This document shows, one piece after another, positions 1 to 8,095 of a stretch of 64,000 nucleotides of DNA. Under the pieces are notes generated by a model. That model was not told the DNA's origin, searched no databases, and worked only from the letters and a program-made list of their open reading frames with translations. The translations under genes and the position numbers were made by a program. Source of the stretch: Vicinamibacterales bacterium (GTDB lineage Bacteria > Acidobacteriota > Vicinamibacteria > Vicinamibacterales > UBA2999); NCBI GenBank assembly GCA_030680175.1, contig JAUXWO010000111.1, positions 129,145 to 193,144 of the forward strand, written 5' to 3'. Positions within the stretch are counted from its first letter, which is position 1; each line of letters begins with the position of its first letter.

Positions 1-1749
1 ATCGACCTGAGCGCGTCCGCGCACCAGCCGATGGGCAACGAGGACGATGCGATCCAGCTCGTCTTCAACGGCGAGATCTACAACTTCCGCGAACTGCGTC
101 AGCGGCTCGTGGCGCAGGGACACATCTTCCGATCGCAGGCCGACTCCGAGGTCGTCGTGCACCTCTACGAGGAGCTGGGGGATCGCGCCATCGACGAGCT
201 CGACGGCATGTTCGCGCTCGCGATCTGGGATGCCCGGCAGGGCCGCCTGCTCCTCGCGCGCGACAGGCTGGGTAAGAAGCCCCTCTACCTGTGGCACGAC
301 CAGCGCCGCGTCGCCTTCGCGTCCGAGATGAAGGCACTCGTGGCGCACCCCGATCTGCGGGTTGAGGTCGACGAGGGCGCCGTGCCGTATTACTTCCTCT
401 ACGGCTACGTCCCGCATCCGGCCACGTGCTATCGCGGGGTGACGCAGATCGAGCCCGGAACGGTAGCGGTGTTCGAACGTGACGGCCGCCGCGTGGACCG
501 CAAGTACTGGCAGCTCACATTCCCGGACGGCCGCGACCGTGACCGCGTCGTGGACGATCGGCCAACCGCCACGCGCCGCGTGCGCGAGCTGGTGACCGAG
601 GCCGTCGAACGCCGCCTCGTGAGCGACGTGCCCCTCGGCGCGTTTCTGAGCGGCGGTCTCGACTCGACCATCGTGGTCGGGGTGATGCGGCAGTTGATGC
701 AGGCACCGGTGCGCACGTTCAGCATCGGCTTCGAGGGTGATGCGGCGTTCGACGAGACGGCGATCGCCCGCGAGACCGCCCGGCAGTTCGGAGCCGATCA
801 CACGGAGTTCCGTGTGACGCCCTCGGCCATCGACCTCCTCGATACGCTCGTCCGTCACCACGACGGTCCGTTCGCAGACTCGTCGGCCATTCCGACGTAC
901 CTGGTCTCGACGCTCACGCGCGAGCACGTGACCGTCGCGCTGACCGGCGACGGCGGCGACGAGGTCTTCGCCGGTTACCTCCGTTTCGGCGCGGCGGTCG
1001 CAGCCGAGCGCGTGCCGCGCTGGACGGCCGCCGCGGCGGGGGCGCTGCTCGGCCTTCTGCCCGCCCCGCGCAACGAGCGGCAGTGGCTCGCGCGCGGCCG
1101 CCGCTTCGCGCGGTTCGCCCAGCTGCCCCTCGAAGACCGGCTGACGGCGTGGGCGGGCGCGTTTTACGATGATGTGGAGCGCCTGCTGTCCCCGGTGCTG
1201 ATCGCGGCGCTGCCCCCGATCGACCGTCGCCGCCATCTCGCAGCGCTCGCGGGCGTCGATGGCGCTTCGCCGCTCGGCCGCGCGCTCGCAGTGAACGCGC
1301 ACAGCTACCTGCACGACGACCTGCTCGTGAAGGCCGACCGGATGTCGATGGCCGCCTCGCTCGAGGTGCGGTCGCCTTTCCTGGACCGCGCCCTCGTCGA
1401 GTACGTGGCCGGCCTGCCAGACGACTTCAAGCTGCAGGGCCGGACGACGAAGGCGATCCTGCGCGAGGCGTTCGTCGACCTCGTGCCGGACGCGGTGCAG
1501 CGCGGCGCCAAGAAGGGGTTCGGCGTGCCGCTCGATGCGTGGTTCAGGGGTGACCTCGCGGACTACGTGCGCGACACGCTCCTCGCGCCATCAGCCCACC
1601 TCCGCGCCTACGTGTCCCAGGACTACGTGCGACGGCTGGTGGACGAGCATGCCGCGCGCCGCGCGAACCACGGGCACCGGCTGTGGACGCTCCTCACCTT
1701 CGAGCGGTGGCTCCACCTCCTCCCCACATGGCGGTCGCGCACCGCATGA
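1..1749 (+). CDS. asnB: Asparagine synthetase, glutamine-hydrolysing (5' partial)
   Basis: Class B asparagine synthetase, which makes Asn from Asp, ATP and glutamine nitrogen. The frame is open from base 1, so the true start and the N-terminal nucleophile Cys of the glutaminase domain lie left of the window. Visible are the rest of the GATase-II domain (FNGEIYNF; RDRLGKKPLY at about residues 89-98) and the synthetase domain with the ATP-pyrophosphatase loop SGGLDS at nt 649-666 and the later GDGGDE motif. The C-terminus is complete (stop 1747-1749). Its stop overlaps the next start (ATGA at 1746). Such AsnB paralogues are common at the edge of exopolysaccharide loci, where they may amidate a sugar acid rather than make free Asn; the substrate is inferred, the family is certain. 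Confidence 0.95.
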   Translation: MDLSASAHQPMGNEDDAIQLVFNGEIYNFRELRQRLVAQGHIFRSQADSEVVVHLYEELGDRAIDELDGMFALAIWDARQGRLLLARDRLGKKPLYLWHDQRRVAFASEMKALVAHPDLRVEVDEGAVPYYFLYGYVPHPATCYRGVTQIEPGTVAVFERDGRRVDRKYWQLTFPDGRDRDRVVDDRPTATRRVRELVTEAVERRLVSDVPLGAFLSGGLDSTIVVGVMRQLMQAPVRTFSIGFEGDAAFDETAIARETARQFGADHTEFRVTPSAIDLLDTLVRHHDGPFADSSAIPTYLVSTLTREHVTVALTGDGGDEVFAGYLRFGAAVAAERVPRWTAAAAGALLGLLPAPRNERQWLARGRRFARFAQLPLEDRLTAWAGAFYDDVERLLSPVLIAALPPIDRRRHLAALAGVDGASPLGRALAVNAHSYLHDDLLVKADRMSMAASLEVRSPFLDRALVEYVAGLPDDFKLQGRTTKAILREAFVDLVPDAVQRGAKKGFGVPLDAWFRGDLADYVRDTLLAPSAHLRAYVSQDYVRRLVDEHAARRANHGHRLWTLLTFERWLHLLPTWRSRTA

Positions 1750-2765
1750 CAACCGCCATGCGCGCGCTGCGCTTCATCTGCGCCGCCTGGATCCTGCCGG
1801 CGGGCTTCTCCCTGGTCGCGTTCTTCGGCTTCTTCACCAACTACACGACGGATGTGTTCTCGGTGCCGGGTCTGCTGGCCCGGTACGAGGGCAGCGTGTT
1901 CCGCTATCGCGTGCTTGGGCGCGAGCTGGTCGTGACCGTCGCCGGCTGGCTCGAGGCGTGGAACGTGGCCTGGCCGGTCCCGCGTGCGCTCACCCTGTTC
2001 GACCCGTCGGCCAGCGCCGCCACGTACTGGGCCTACGTGCTCGTCCACCTCGTGTGCGTCGCGGCCGGCTGCAGCCTCCTGCTCTTGACGCTCCGCCGTG
2101 GGCGGTCGCGGGCAGACGATGGCGCGAGTGAACTGGTGGTGGCGGGCGTGGGCCTGCTCCTCGCGCTCTCGGCGTTCGTCGTCACCCCGTACGACGCGCT
2201 CTTCTTCGCCCTGCAGGCCGCGGCCATCGGCCTCACGCTCCGTCCGGCGTCGACCCTGACGACCGCCGCCCTGGCATCGGTCACCGTCCTCGCCACGCTC
2301 ACGCGCGAGACCGCGGCCTTCCTGCCGGCGCTCTATCTCGCGGTGCACCACCGCGAGATCCTGGCCCGGGTGCCGGCTCGCCTGGCCGGTCTCTGGGCGA
2401 CGGCCGGGGCCTTCGTCGCCACCTACGCGGCGCTCCGGTCGATCTACGGATGGCGGGGTGGCAGCGTCTACTACGACATCCGCGGCACGGACAACCTGGC
2501 GTGGACGGCGCTCGCCGGGTCGGCGCTCCTGCTCGCGTCGATGGTGCTCTTGCTCGCCCCCGGTCCACGGCAGCGGGTCCGGATCTGGTATGCGGTCCTG
2601 TCGCTGCCGTACGTCGCGTTCGTGCACCTCTTCGCGGCGCCGTGGGAATGGCGCCTGTGGGTACCGATCGTGGTGCCGCTGATCGTGCTGCGTGCGATGC
2701 AGGCCAGGGCGGTCGCCGAGGAATCTGCGGCGCCGGTCGTTGGCGCACGGGCACAGCAGGGATAA
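1746..2765 (+). CDS. Polytopic membrane protein of glycan locus, unknown function
   Basis: 339-residue hydrophobic protein starting with ATG at 1746, in an ATGA overlap with the stop of asnB, so the two are translationally coupled. A longer in-frame start at 1683 would overlap asnB more and gives a proline-rich, non-membrane leader, so I reject it. I count about 8-9 likely membrane segments, with an R-Y-R-V-L-G-R-E stretch in the first extracytoplasmic loop (after FFGFFTNYTTD) and a TRE-T motif near the middle. No catalytic motif that I recognise. Position between asnB and a WecA-type transferase points to a role in polysaccharide synthesis or export, but that is context only. Confidence 0.8.
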   Translation: MTTAMRALRFICAAWILPAGFSLVAFFGFFTNYTTDVFSVPGLLARYEGSVFRYRVLGRELVVTVAGWLEAWNVAWPVPRALTLFDPSASAATYWAYVLVHLVCVAAGCSLLLLTLRRGRSRADDGASELVVAGVGLLLALSAFVVTPYDALFFALQAAAIGLTLRPASTLTTAALASVTVLATLTRETAAFLPALYLAVHHREILARVPARLAGLWATAGAFVATYAALRSIYGWRGGSVYYDIRGTDNLAWTALAGSALLLASMVLLLAPGPRQRVRIWYAVLSLPYVAFVHLFAAPWEWRLWVPIVVPLIVLRAMQARAVAEESAAPVVGARAQQG

Positions 2766-2766
2766 C

Positions 2767-4578
2767 ATGGTGCCGCCTTCCCTTGAAACCATGGCGCTCG
2801 TGCTGATCCCGTTCCTGCTCGCGCTCGCCATCGCGGTGGCGCTCGTGCCGCTGTGCCGCATGCTCGCGCACCGCAGCGGCGTCGTGGCGCACCCGCGCGA
2901 CGACCGGTGGCACCGGCAGACGGTGCCGCTCTTCGGGGGGATCGCCATTGCCGTCGCGACCCTGACGGGCGCCGCCCTGCTCGGCGTCGCCGTCCCGATG
3001 GCCGTGCCGCTCGTCGCCGCCAGCCTCATCTTCCTCGTGGGCCTGACCGACGATGTGCTGACGTTGAAGCCGGCGACCAAGCTGATCGCGCAGATCGCGC
3101 TGGCCGCGGCGCTCGTGTACTTCGGGTTCCGCCTGAACTGGCTCGAGTCGCGGCTCCTCGACAGCCTGTTGACGATCGTCTGGGTCGTCGGCCTGACCAA
3201 CGCCTTCAACCTGCTCGACAACATGGATGGCCTCTGCGCGGGCATCGCCGTCATCGTCGCGGGGATGATGATGGTCGGCCTGCTCACGGGCGCGGCGAGC
3301 CAGGAGGCGGGAGACGAAGTGCGGCTCCTGGCACTGCTGGCAGGTGCGACGGCCGGGTTCCTGATCTACAACTTCCCGCCGGCCTCGATCTTCATGGGCG
3401 ACAGCGGGAGCCTGTTCCTCGGCTTTACCCTCGCCGCCCTGACGCTGAGCCCGGACGGGGTGCGCGGCAGCCGGTCCGACGTCCTGTCGATCATCGCCGG
3501 TCCGGTGTTCGTGCTGCTGATTCCGATCTTCGATACGACCCTCGTCACCGTGTCGCGCCTGCTCTCGGGACGATCGCCTGCCACGGGCGGGCGGGACCAC
3601 TCGTCGCACCGCCTCGTGGCCATCGGCCTGTCGGAGCGCACGGCGGTGTTCGTGCTCTGGTTCCTCGCGGCGGTCGGCGGCGTCATCGGCCTCACGCTGC
3701 GGAGCACGGGGTGGTCGATGGTGGCCGGCGGGCTCTTCCTGGTCGCCATGAGCCTGCTGGCGGTGTACCTCGCGCGCGTTCGCGTCTACGACGAGGAGGC
3801 CGTGCCCGACGCAATCAGCGGCGCGATCACACCCCTCGTGGGCGACTTCATGTACAAGCGCCGCGCGGCGGAGGTCGTGCTCGACTTCTGCCTGATCGGC
3901 ATTGCGTACTACGGCGCGTACCGCCTGCGGTTCGAGGGCGACGAATATCTATACAACGCCGAGAACTTCTACGAGTCCCTGCCCATGGTGCTCGCGGTCC
4001 AGCTCATCGCCTTCTTCATCGTCGGGGTGTACCGCGGGATGTGGCGGCACTTCGGGTTGATGGACGGCGTGACGATCGCGAAGGGCGTCCTGCTGGGCAC
4101 GGCCGCCACGCAGCTCGCGCTGGTCTTCCTGTACCAGTATGCGACCTACTCGCGGAGCGTCTTCCTCATCTACGCGGTTCTGGTCGGCGTGCTCGTGACG
4201 CTCTCACGCGCGTCGTTCCGGTTGATGAGCGAGTTCGTGCAGCGGCAGCGCGCCACCACGCGGCGTGCGGTGATCTACGGCGCCTCGGAGAATGCGGCCG
4301 TGGCGCTCAAGGAACTGCACGACCGGCGCGGTGAGTCACTCCGGATCGTCGGCTTCCTGGACGATGACCCACGGATGGCGCGGGCGACGGTGCAGGGCTA
4401 CGCCGTGCTCGGCACGCTCGACGCGCTCGAGTACCTGATCACGGCCGAGGCCGTGGACACGGTCGTCCTGAACCGCCAGCTCCTCGACCCTGCCCGTTTC
4501 GCCACCATCGAAGCGCTCTGCCAGCAGCACGACGTCTCGCTGCTGCGCCTCAACGTCGCCATCGAAGAGCTCGTCTAG
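2767..4578 (+). CDS. WecA/MraY-type phosphosugar transferase fused to CapD-type N-terminal domains
   Basis: 603-residue fusion. Residues about 1-350 are a GT4 polyprenyl-phosphate N-acetylhexosamine-1-P transferase with its hallmarks in order: TDDVLTLKP, NAFNLLDNMDGL, FMGDSGSLFLG and the loop motif H-S-S-H-R-L. Residues about 365-603 match the front half of CapD/WbpM-like enzymes: four membrane helices, then a Rossmann 'CoA_binding_3' domain (VIYGASENA; GFLDDD). The SDR dehydratase/epimerase half normally following this domain is absent; the gene stops after the nucleotide-binding fold. ATG 2767 is chosen; ATG 2791 (MALVLIPF) is an alternative. It probably initiates lipid-linked glycan assembly at the inner membrane. 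The appended half may be regulatory or a leftover. Confidence 0.9.
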   Translation: MVPPSLETMALVLIPFLLALAIAVALVPLCRMLAHRSGVVAHPRDDRWHRQTVPLFGGIAIAVATLTGAALLGVAVPMAVPLVAASLIFLVGLTDDVLTLKPATKLIAQIALAAALVYFGFRLNWLESRLLDSLLTIVWVVGLTNAFNLLDNMDGLCAGIAVIVAGMMMVGLLTGAASQEAGDEVRLLALLAGATAGFLIYNFPPASIFMGDSGSLFLGFTLAALTLSPDGVRGSRSDVLSIIAGPVFVLLIPIFDTTLVTVSRLLSGRSPATGGRDHSSHRLVAIGLSERTAVFVLWFLAAVGGVIGLTLRSTGWSMVAGGLFLVAMSLLAVYLARVRVYDEEAVPDAISGAITPLVGDFMYKRRAAEVVLDFCLIGIAYYGAYRLRFEGDEYLYNAENFYESLPMVLAVQLIAFFIVGVYRGMWRHFGLMDGVTIAKGVLLGTAATQLALVFLYQYATYSRSVFLIYAVLVGVLVTLSRASFRLMSEFVQRQRATTRRAVIYGASENAAVALKELHDRRGESLRIVGFLDDDPRMARATVQGYAVLGTLDALEYLITAEAVDTVVLNRQLLDPARFATIEALCQQHDVSLLRLNVAIEELV

Positions 4579-4635
4579 GGGACGGATGCACCCCTGACCG
4601 CACCCACAGGGGCGGAGCTGCGCCTCGGTGCGCGA

Positions 4636-6612
4636 TCAGCAACGCGCGGGAGGCGCGCCTCCCGCATCCTCCGCTGCCCCCTCGTCCGGCGCTTCGAGAC
4701 GCAGGGCGGCAACGACCGCGACGGCCATGAACAGGAACATCAGCGGCTGCACCGTGACCGTGTAGCGCTGATTGGTCAGCACGAAGCAGATCGTCGCCGG
4801 GATGTAGACGATGGGCAAAAGCAGGAAGAGGAGGGCGGAGCGGCGCCGCCAGGCGAAGACGACGCCCGACACGAAGAGCAGGAGGTACGCCGTGGACGCG
4901 AGCATGCCGACGGCGTAGACCGCGCGGCTCCACGCGAACTGATAGACCGCCGCCGGGTCGTCGGTGCTGCGGATGACGAACAGCCGCACGGCCCGGTACG
5001 CAGCGGCGGCCGCAAAGGCGCCGGGCTCCTGCGTGATGTTGTCGAGCGCCAGCGCGAGGTACCGCTGCATCTGGTGCACCTCCCGCCGGTAGTAGATCTG
5101 GTTCACCCCCACCTGCGCGGCCGTCAGACACGAGCCGTCATCCGCTGGGGCCGTGTCCGAGAGGCCGGCGAACGACACACGTGCGTCCAGCAGGCGCGCC
5201 GCCAGCCCCGCGTCCAGCGCGACGTCCGACAGGCGGCCGGAGAAGGTGAAGGGGACGGAGAGCTCCGAGCCGTCCACGAAGGTCAGGGTGGCGGCCGCCG
5301 GCGTGACGTCGAGGCCCTGGAGCGCGAGCGCGTGGCTGAGCATGCGCGTGACGATCGCGTCGAGGTCGGCCGTGTCGACGACGCCGTCGCCGGTCAGGTC
5401 GAGCCGATCCGCATGCGGGAGCTCCTCGCCCCAGGCCAGGTGGCGCAGGACGCGCACGACGTCGAAGATGTCGAGCATGTCACCGTGGCGGTCAAGGTCG
5501 CCGAGGTGGTCGTCGGAGACGAAGAACACCCGCGGCGCCGCCGTCGTAGCCTGTGCACTGGATGCCACCCGGTAGTAGAGCGTCGTCGGGAGGGGCTGTC
5601 CTGGAAGCTCGAAGTCGAGCGTGTCGGCACGACGGGCTGTGGCACGGACCGTCGTGGGCCGTGGATCGCGGTCCGTCCAGTAGGTGAGCGCCGGCTGCGC
5701 ATCGACGGGGCAGCCGTCCAGAGACGCGGAGACCAGGATCGTCGTGTCACCGAGGCTCGTGTAGTCGAACGCCGGGGCTTCGAAGACCGATCGCGGGTTG
5801 CGCGCGCGGCTCTCGAGGTACGGACCCACCTGCAGCGACCCGTACCAGAGCTGCACCGCGCCGTGCGTGCTCGTCGGCAGGAAGCGCCCCGTGAGCCGGT
5901 AGTTCCGCGCGACCCACGGCGTGAGCGCGAGGCTGACGACGGCGAGGAACACCGCCATGTGGGCGGCCTTCCGCCACGACCGCGCGGGCCATGCGACGTA
6001 GCCGGCCGCGACGAGCCACGGCAGCAGCACGAGGTTCGGACGGAACTGCGGCACGAGGCCGGCCAGCAGGCCGGCCAGCGCGAACATGGCGGCACCCGGC
6101 ACGAGGCTGCCGCGCACGAACGCCCACGTCGCCGCCACGAAGAGCACCGTGCAGATCGCGTCGGACGCCTGCGTGGATGCGTAGATGGTGTTGAACGAGA
6201 GCACGCCGGTCAGGCCGGCCGCGAGCGCGGCCACACGCCGGCCCGCCAGCGGCAGCGCGAGCCGGTACAGCATCAGCGGGATCGCGGCGTTGGCGACGAC
6301 CTGTGCGAGGATGGGCAGCCACTCGTGCTCGCCGAACAGGCGATAGAACGCCGCCACGAAGTACGCGTAGCCCCACGGCACGTCGGTCGTCCCGAACGGC
6401 TCCCCGCGCGCCAGGTCGCGGGCGAGGTTGTGGTACTGGTCGATGCCGCGCCAGTCCCACGGGTGCGGCGCCCAGACGAAGGTGAAGAACAGGCCGAGGG
6501 CGAGCGACGCGGCAGCCGCCGTGTACGGCACGACGGCGGAGTCGAGCAGCCGTCCGGCGCGTTGGGAGAAGGAAGGGAAGGCGGGCACGACCAGAGGGGA
6601 AACCGGTCGCAT
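4636..6612 (-). CDS. PMT/ArnT-like membrane glycosyltransferase with dockerin-like insert
   Basis: 658-residue protein. The N-terminal half (about 30-235) has the dense membrane helices and first-loop acidic motif (WDWRGIDQYH-NLARD) of the GT-C/GT39 superfamily, which transfer sugars from polyprenyl phosphate on the outer face. After about residue 245 comes a long soluble domain. At about 370-426 it contains two Ca-binding-like loops resembling a dockerin type I repeat pair (GDLDRHGDMLDIFDVV and DLTGDGVVDTADLDAI). Three more helices follow near the C-terminus. A -10-like TATAGT sits just upstream of the ATG on the minus strand (near 6620-6626), so the transcript may be leaderless. It is convergent with the WecA-type gene. 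Acceptor and sugar are unknown. Confidence 0.75.
   Translation of the reverse strand: MRPVSPLVVPAFPSFSQRAGRLLDSAVVPYTAAAASLALGLFFTFVWAPHPWDWRGIDQYHNLARDLARGEPFGTTDVPWGYAYFVAAFYRLFGEHEWLPILAQVVANAAIPLMLYRLALPLAGRRVAALAAGLTGVLSFNTIYASTQASDAICTVLFVAATWAFVRGSLVPGAAMFALAGLLAGLVPQFRPNLVLLPWLVAAGYVAWPARSWRKAAHMAVFLAVVSLALTPWVARNYRLTGRFLPTSTHGAVQLWYGSLQVGPYLESRARNPRSVFEAPAFDYTSLGDTTILVSASLDGCPVDAQPALTYWTDRDPRPTTVRATARRADTLDFELPGQPLPTTLYYRVASSAQATTAAPRVFFVSDDHLGDLDRHGDMLDIFDVVRVLRHLAWGEELPHADRLDLTGDGVVDTADLDAIVTRMLSHALALQGLDVTPAAATLTFVDGSELSVPFTFSGRLSDVALDAGLAARLLDARVSFAGLSDTAPADDGSCLTAAQVGVNQIYYRREVHQMQRYLALALDNITQEPGAFAAAAAYRAVRLFVIRSTDDPAAVYQFAWSRAVYAVGMLASTAYLLLFVSGVVFAWRRRSALLFLLLPIVYIPATICFVLTNQRYTVTVQPLMFLFMAVAVVAALRLEAPDEGAAEDAGGAPPARC
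4646..4665. terminator. Perfect 20-bp palindrome at convergent gene ends, possible terminator
   Basis: A perfect palindrome (arms GCGGGAGG/CCTCCCGC around CGCG) lies 70 bp after the stop of the WecA-type gene and inside the last codons of the convergent minus-strand glycosyltransferase. As RNA it would form an 8-bp GC stem with a tetraloop. No T-run follows on either strand, so intrinsic termination is uncertain. Confidence 0.3.
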
Positions 6613-6673
6613 TGTACTATACGCACGCGGCGCATCGCCGCGGGGAGGCGCGCGTACGGCGAAGCCGATTGGC

Positions 6674-7312
6674 GTGAGGCGATGGGGGCGGGTGGCGCTG
6701 GTGCTGGTGATCCTGACGACCGGGATCGCGGGCGCGACGTGGCTCGCCCGGGTGCCGATCCTCCGCGCGATCGGCCACCAGCTCGTGCATGCCGATCCCG
6801 TGGCGCCGAGCGATGCGATTCTGGTGCTGTCGGGCGGGCGCTTCGACCGCGAGCTCGAGGCGGCCGATCTCTACAGCCGCGGACTCGCACCCATCGTGGT
6901 CATGACCCGCGAGCCCGAGGCAGGGGTCCTGGAGGTGCTGCGCGCCAGGGGGGTGCGCGTGGAGTCCAGCTTAGAGCTCCGGCAGCGTGTCCTCGAGGAG
7001 CTGGGGGTGCCGGCGGCCAGCATCGACGTGCTCGACGGGCTGGTGCGCTCGACGCAGGACGAGGCCGAGGCCGCGCGGCGCTGGGCGGCCAGCCGCGGTG
7101 CGTCGAGCCTGCTGGTCGTCAGCTCTTCGTTCCACACCGCGCGTGCCCGCCGGGTCTTCCTGAAGGTCTTCCGGGACACCGGCGTGGCTGTGCGCTTCGT
7201 GCCGGCGGCGTCCAGCGACTTCGACCCCGAGACCTGGTGGACCGACCGCGTCACGCTCCGCGATGGACTCTTCGAGTGGCAGAAGGTGCTCTTCTACAGG
7301 GTGTGGCACTGA
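6674..7312 (+). CDS. YdcF/SanA-type DUF218 protein
   Basis: 212 residues from GTG 6674 (RRWGRVALVL follows). This start gives a short basic leader and one N-terminal membrane anchor; there is no ATG in the right place, and upstream extensions are basic and unlikely. The DUF218 signature is visible: SDAILVLSGG-RFDRELEAADLY, then DGLVRSTQDEA and the VVSSSFHTARARRVF stretch, which contribute the conserved polar pocket of the YdcF/SanA/ElyC family. Members sit at the inner membrane and are linked to envelope polymer (peptidoglycan or exopolysaccharide) metabolism, often in EPS loci. It is divergent from the dockerin-bearing transferase; about 60 bp separate the two starts and should hold both promoters. 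Confidence 0.85.
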   Translation: MRRWGRVALVLVILTTGIAGATWLARVPILRAIGHQLVHADPVAPSDAILVLSGGRFDRELEAADLYSRGLAPIVVMTREPEAGVLEVLRARGVRVESSLELRQRVLEELGVPAASIDVLDGLVRSTQDEAEAARRWAASRGASSLLVVSSSFHTARARRVFLKVFRDTGVAVRFVPAASSDFDPETWWTDRVTLRDGLFEWQKVLFYRVWH

Positions 7313-7358
7313 CCCGGCCCCCTCGAGCCCCGCGTGGCGCCAGCGCCCGCGATCCCCT

Positions 7359-7364
7359 ACAATG
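7359..7364 (+). promoter_or_regulatory. Candidate -10 box TACAAT upstream of GT2 gene
   Basis: TACAAT lies 26 bp before ATG 7391. The same hexamer recurs shortly before other starts in the window (37496, 38583). No convincing -35 is visible, so this is a weak call on sequence alone. Confidence 0.35.
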
Positions 7365-7390
7365 ACGCCTGGCTCCGGCCGGTCCCATCG

Positions 7391-8095
7391 ATGAAGCTCT
7401 CGATCATCATCCCCGTCTACAACGAAGCGCAGACGATCAACGAGGTTGTCGAGCGCGTCTGGGCCGTCGATCTCGGCGACATCGAGAAGGAAGTCATCCT
7501 GGCTGACGATGGGTCGAGCGATGGCACGCGGCAGATCATCGAATCGAGCCGGTGGATCGCGGACCCGCGCGTCCGCAGCTACACGAGCCCCATCAATCTG
7601 GGCAAGGGGGCGGCCGTGCGGCTCGGCCTCAAGATGGCCACGGGGGACATCGTTCTGGTGCAGGACGCCGACCTCGAGTTGGATCCGCAGGAGTACGGCG
7701 CCCTGATCGCCCCGATTCTCGAGGGCCGCACCCGCGTCGTCTACGGCTCGCGCTTCCTGCGCACACGCTCGACGATCCCCTTCAGGACGCGCTTCGTCAA
7801 TCGATCGCTCACCCTCTTCACCAACATCCTGTTCGGCGGCCGGCTGACGGACATGGAGACCGCCTACAAGGTGTTCCGCCGCGAGGTCATCCAGGCGGTC
7901 CGCCTGCGCTGCGTCGGCTTCGACTTCGAGCCCGAGATCACCGCCAAGCTCCTCCTCGCCCGCGAGCCGATCGTCGAGGTGCCGATCGCGTATCATCCGC
8001 GGCGGGCGGACGAGGGCAAGAAGATCCGCTGGACCGACGGCGTGGATGCCGTCTACGTGCTGTGCAAATGCCGGTTGACCGGCGGCCGCTACTGA
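7391..8095 (+). CDS. Family 2 glycosyltransferase (DPM1/DPG synthase-like)
   Basis: 234 residues from ATG 7391 (MKLSIIIPVYNEA), which is the usual first strand of GT2 enzymes; the in-frame ATG at 7334 lies ahead of a TACAAT -10-like box (7359-7364) and is rejected. Motifs: IIPVYNEAQTI, ADDGSSDGT (donor binding), QDADLELDP (DXD-type metal site), and YGSRFL. Length and lack of C-terminal helices match soluble dolichyl/polyprenyl-phosphate mannose or glucose synthases. Such an enzyme would make the polyprenyl-P-sugar used by the neighbouring GT-C transferases, a sensible pairing with the overlapping downstream gene. Confidence 0.9.
   Translation: MKLSIIIPVYNEAQTINEVVERVWAVDLGDIEKEVILADDGSSDGTRQIIESSRWIADPRVRSYTSPINLGKGAAVRLGLKMATGDIVLVQDADLELDPQEYGALIAPILEGRTRVVYGSRFLRTRSTIPFRTRFVNRSLTLFTNILFGGRLTDMETAYKVFRREVIQAVRLRCVGFDFEPEITAKLLLAREPIVEVPIAYHPRRADEGKKIRWTDGVDAVYVLCKCRLTGGRY

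Noticed and set aside
1623-3287. 554-residue minus-strand ORF
   Set aside because: Antisense shadow of the membrane protein and WecA-type gene; highly charged, low-complexity translation, as typical of GC-rich antisense frames.
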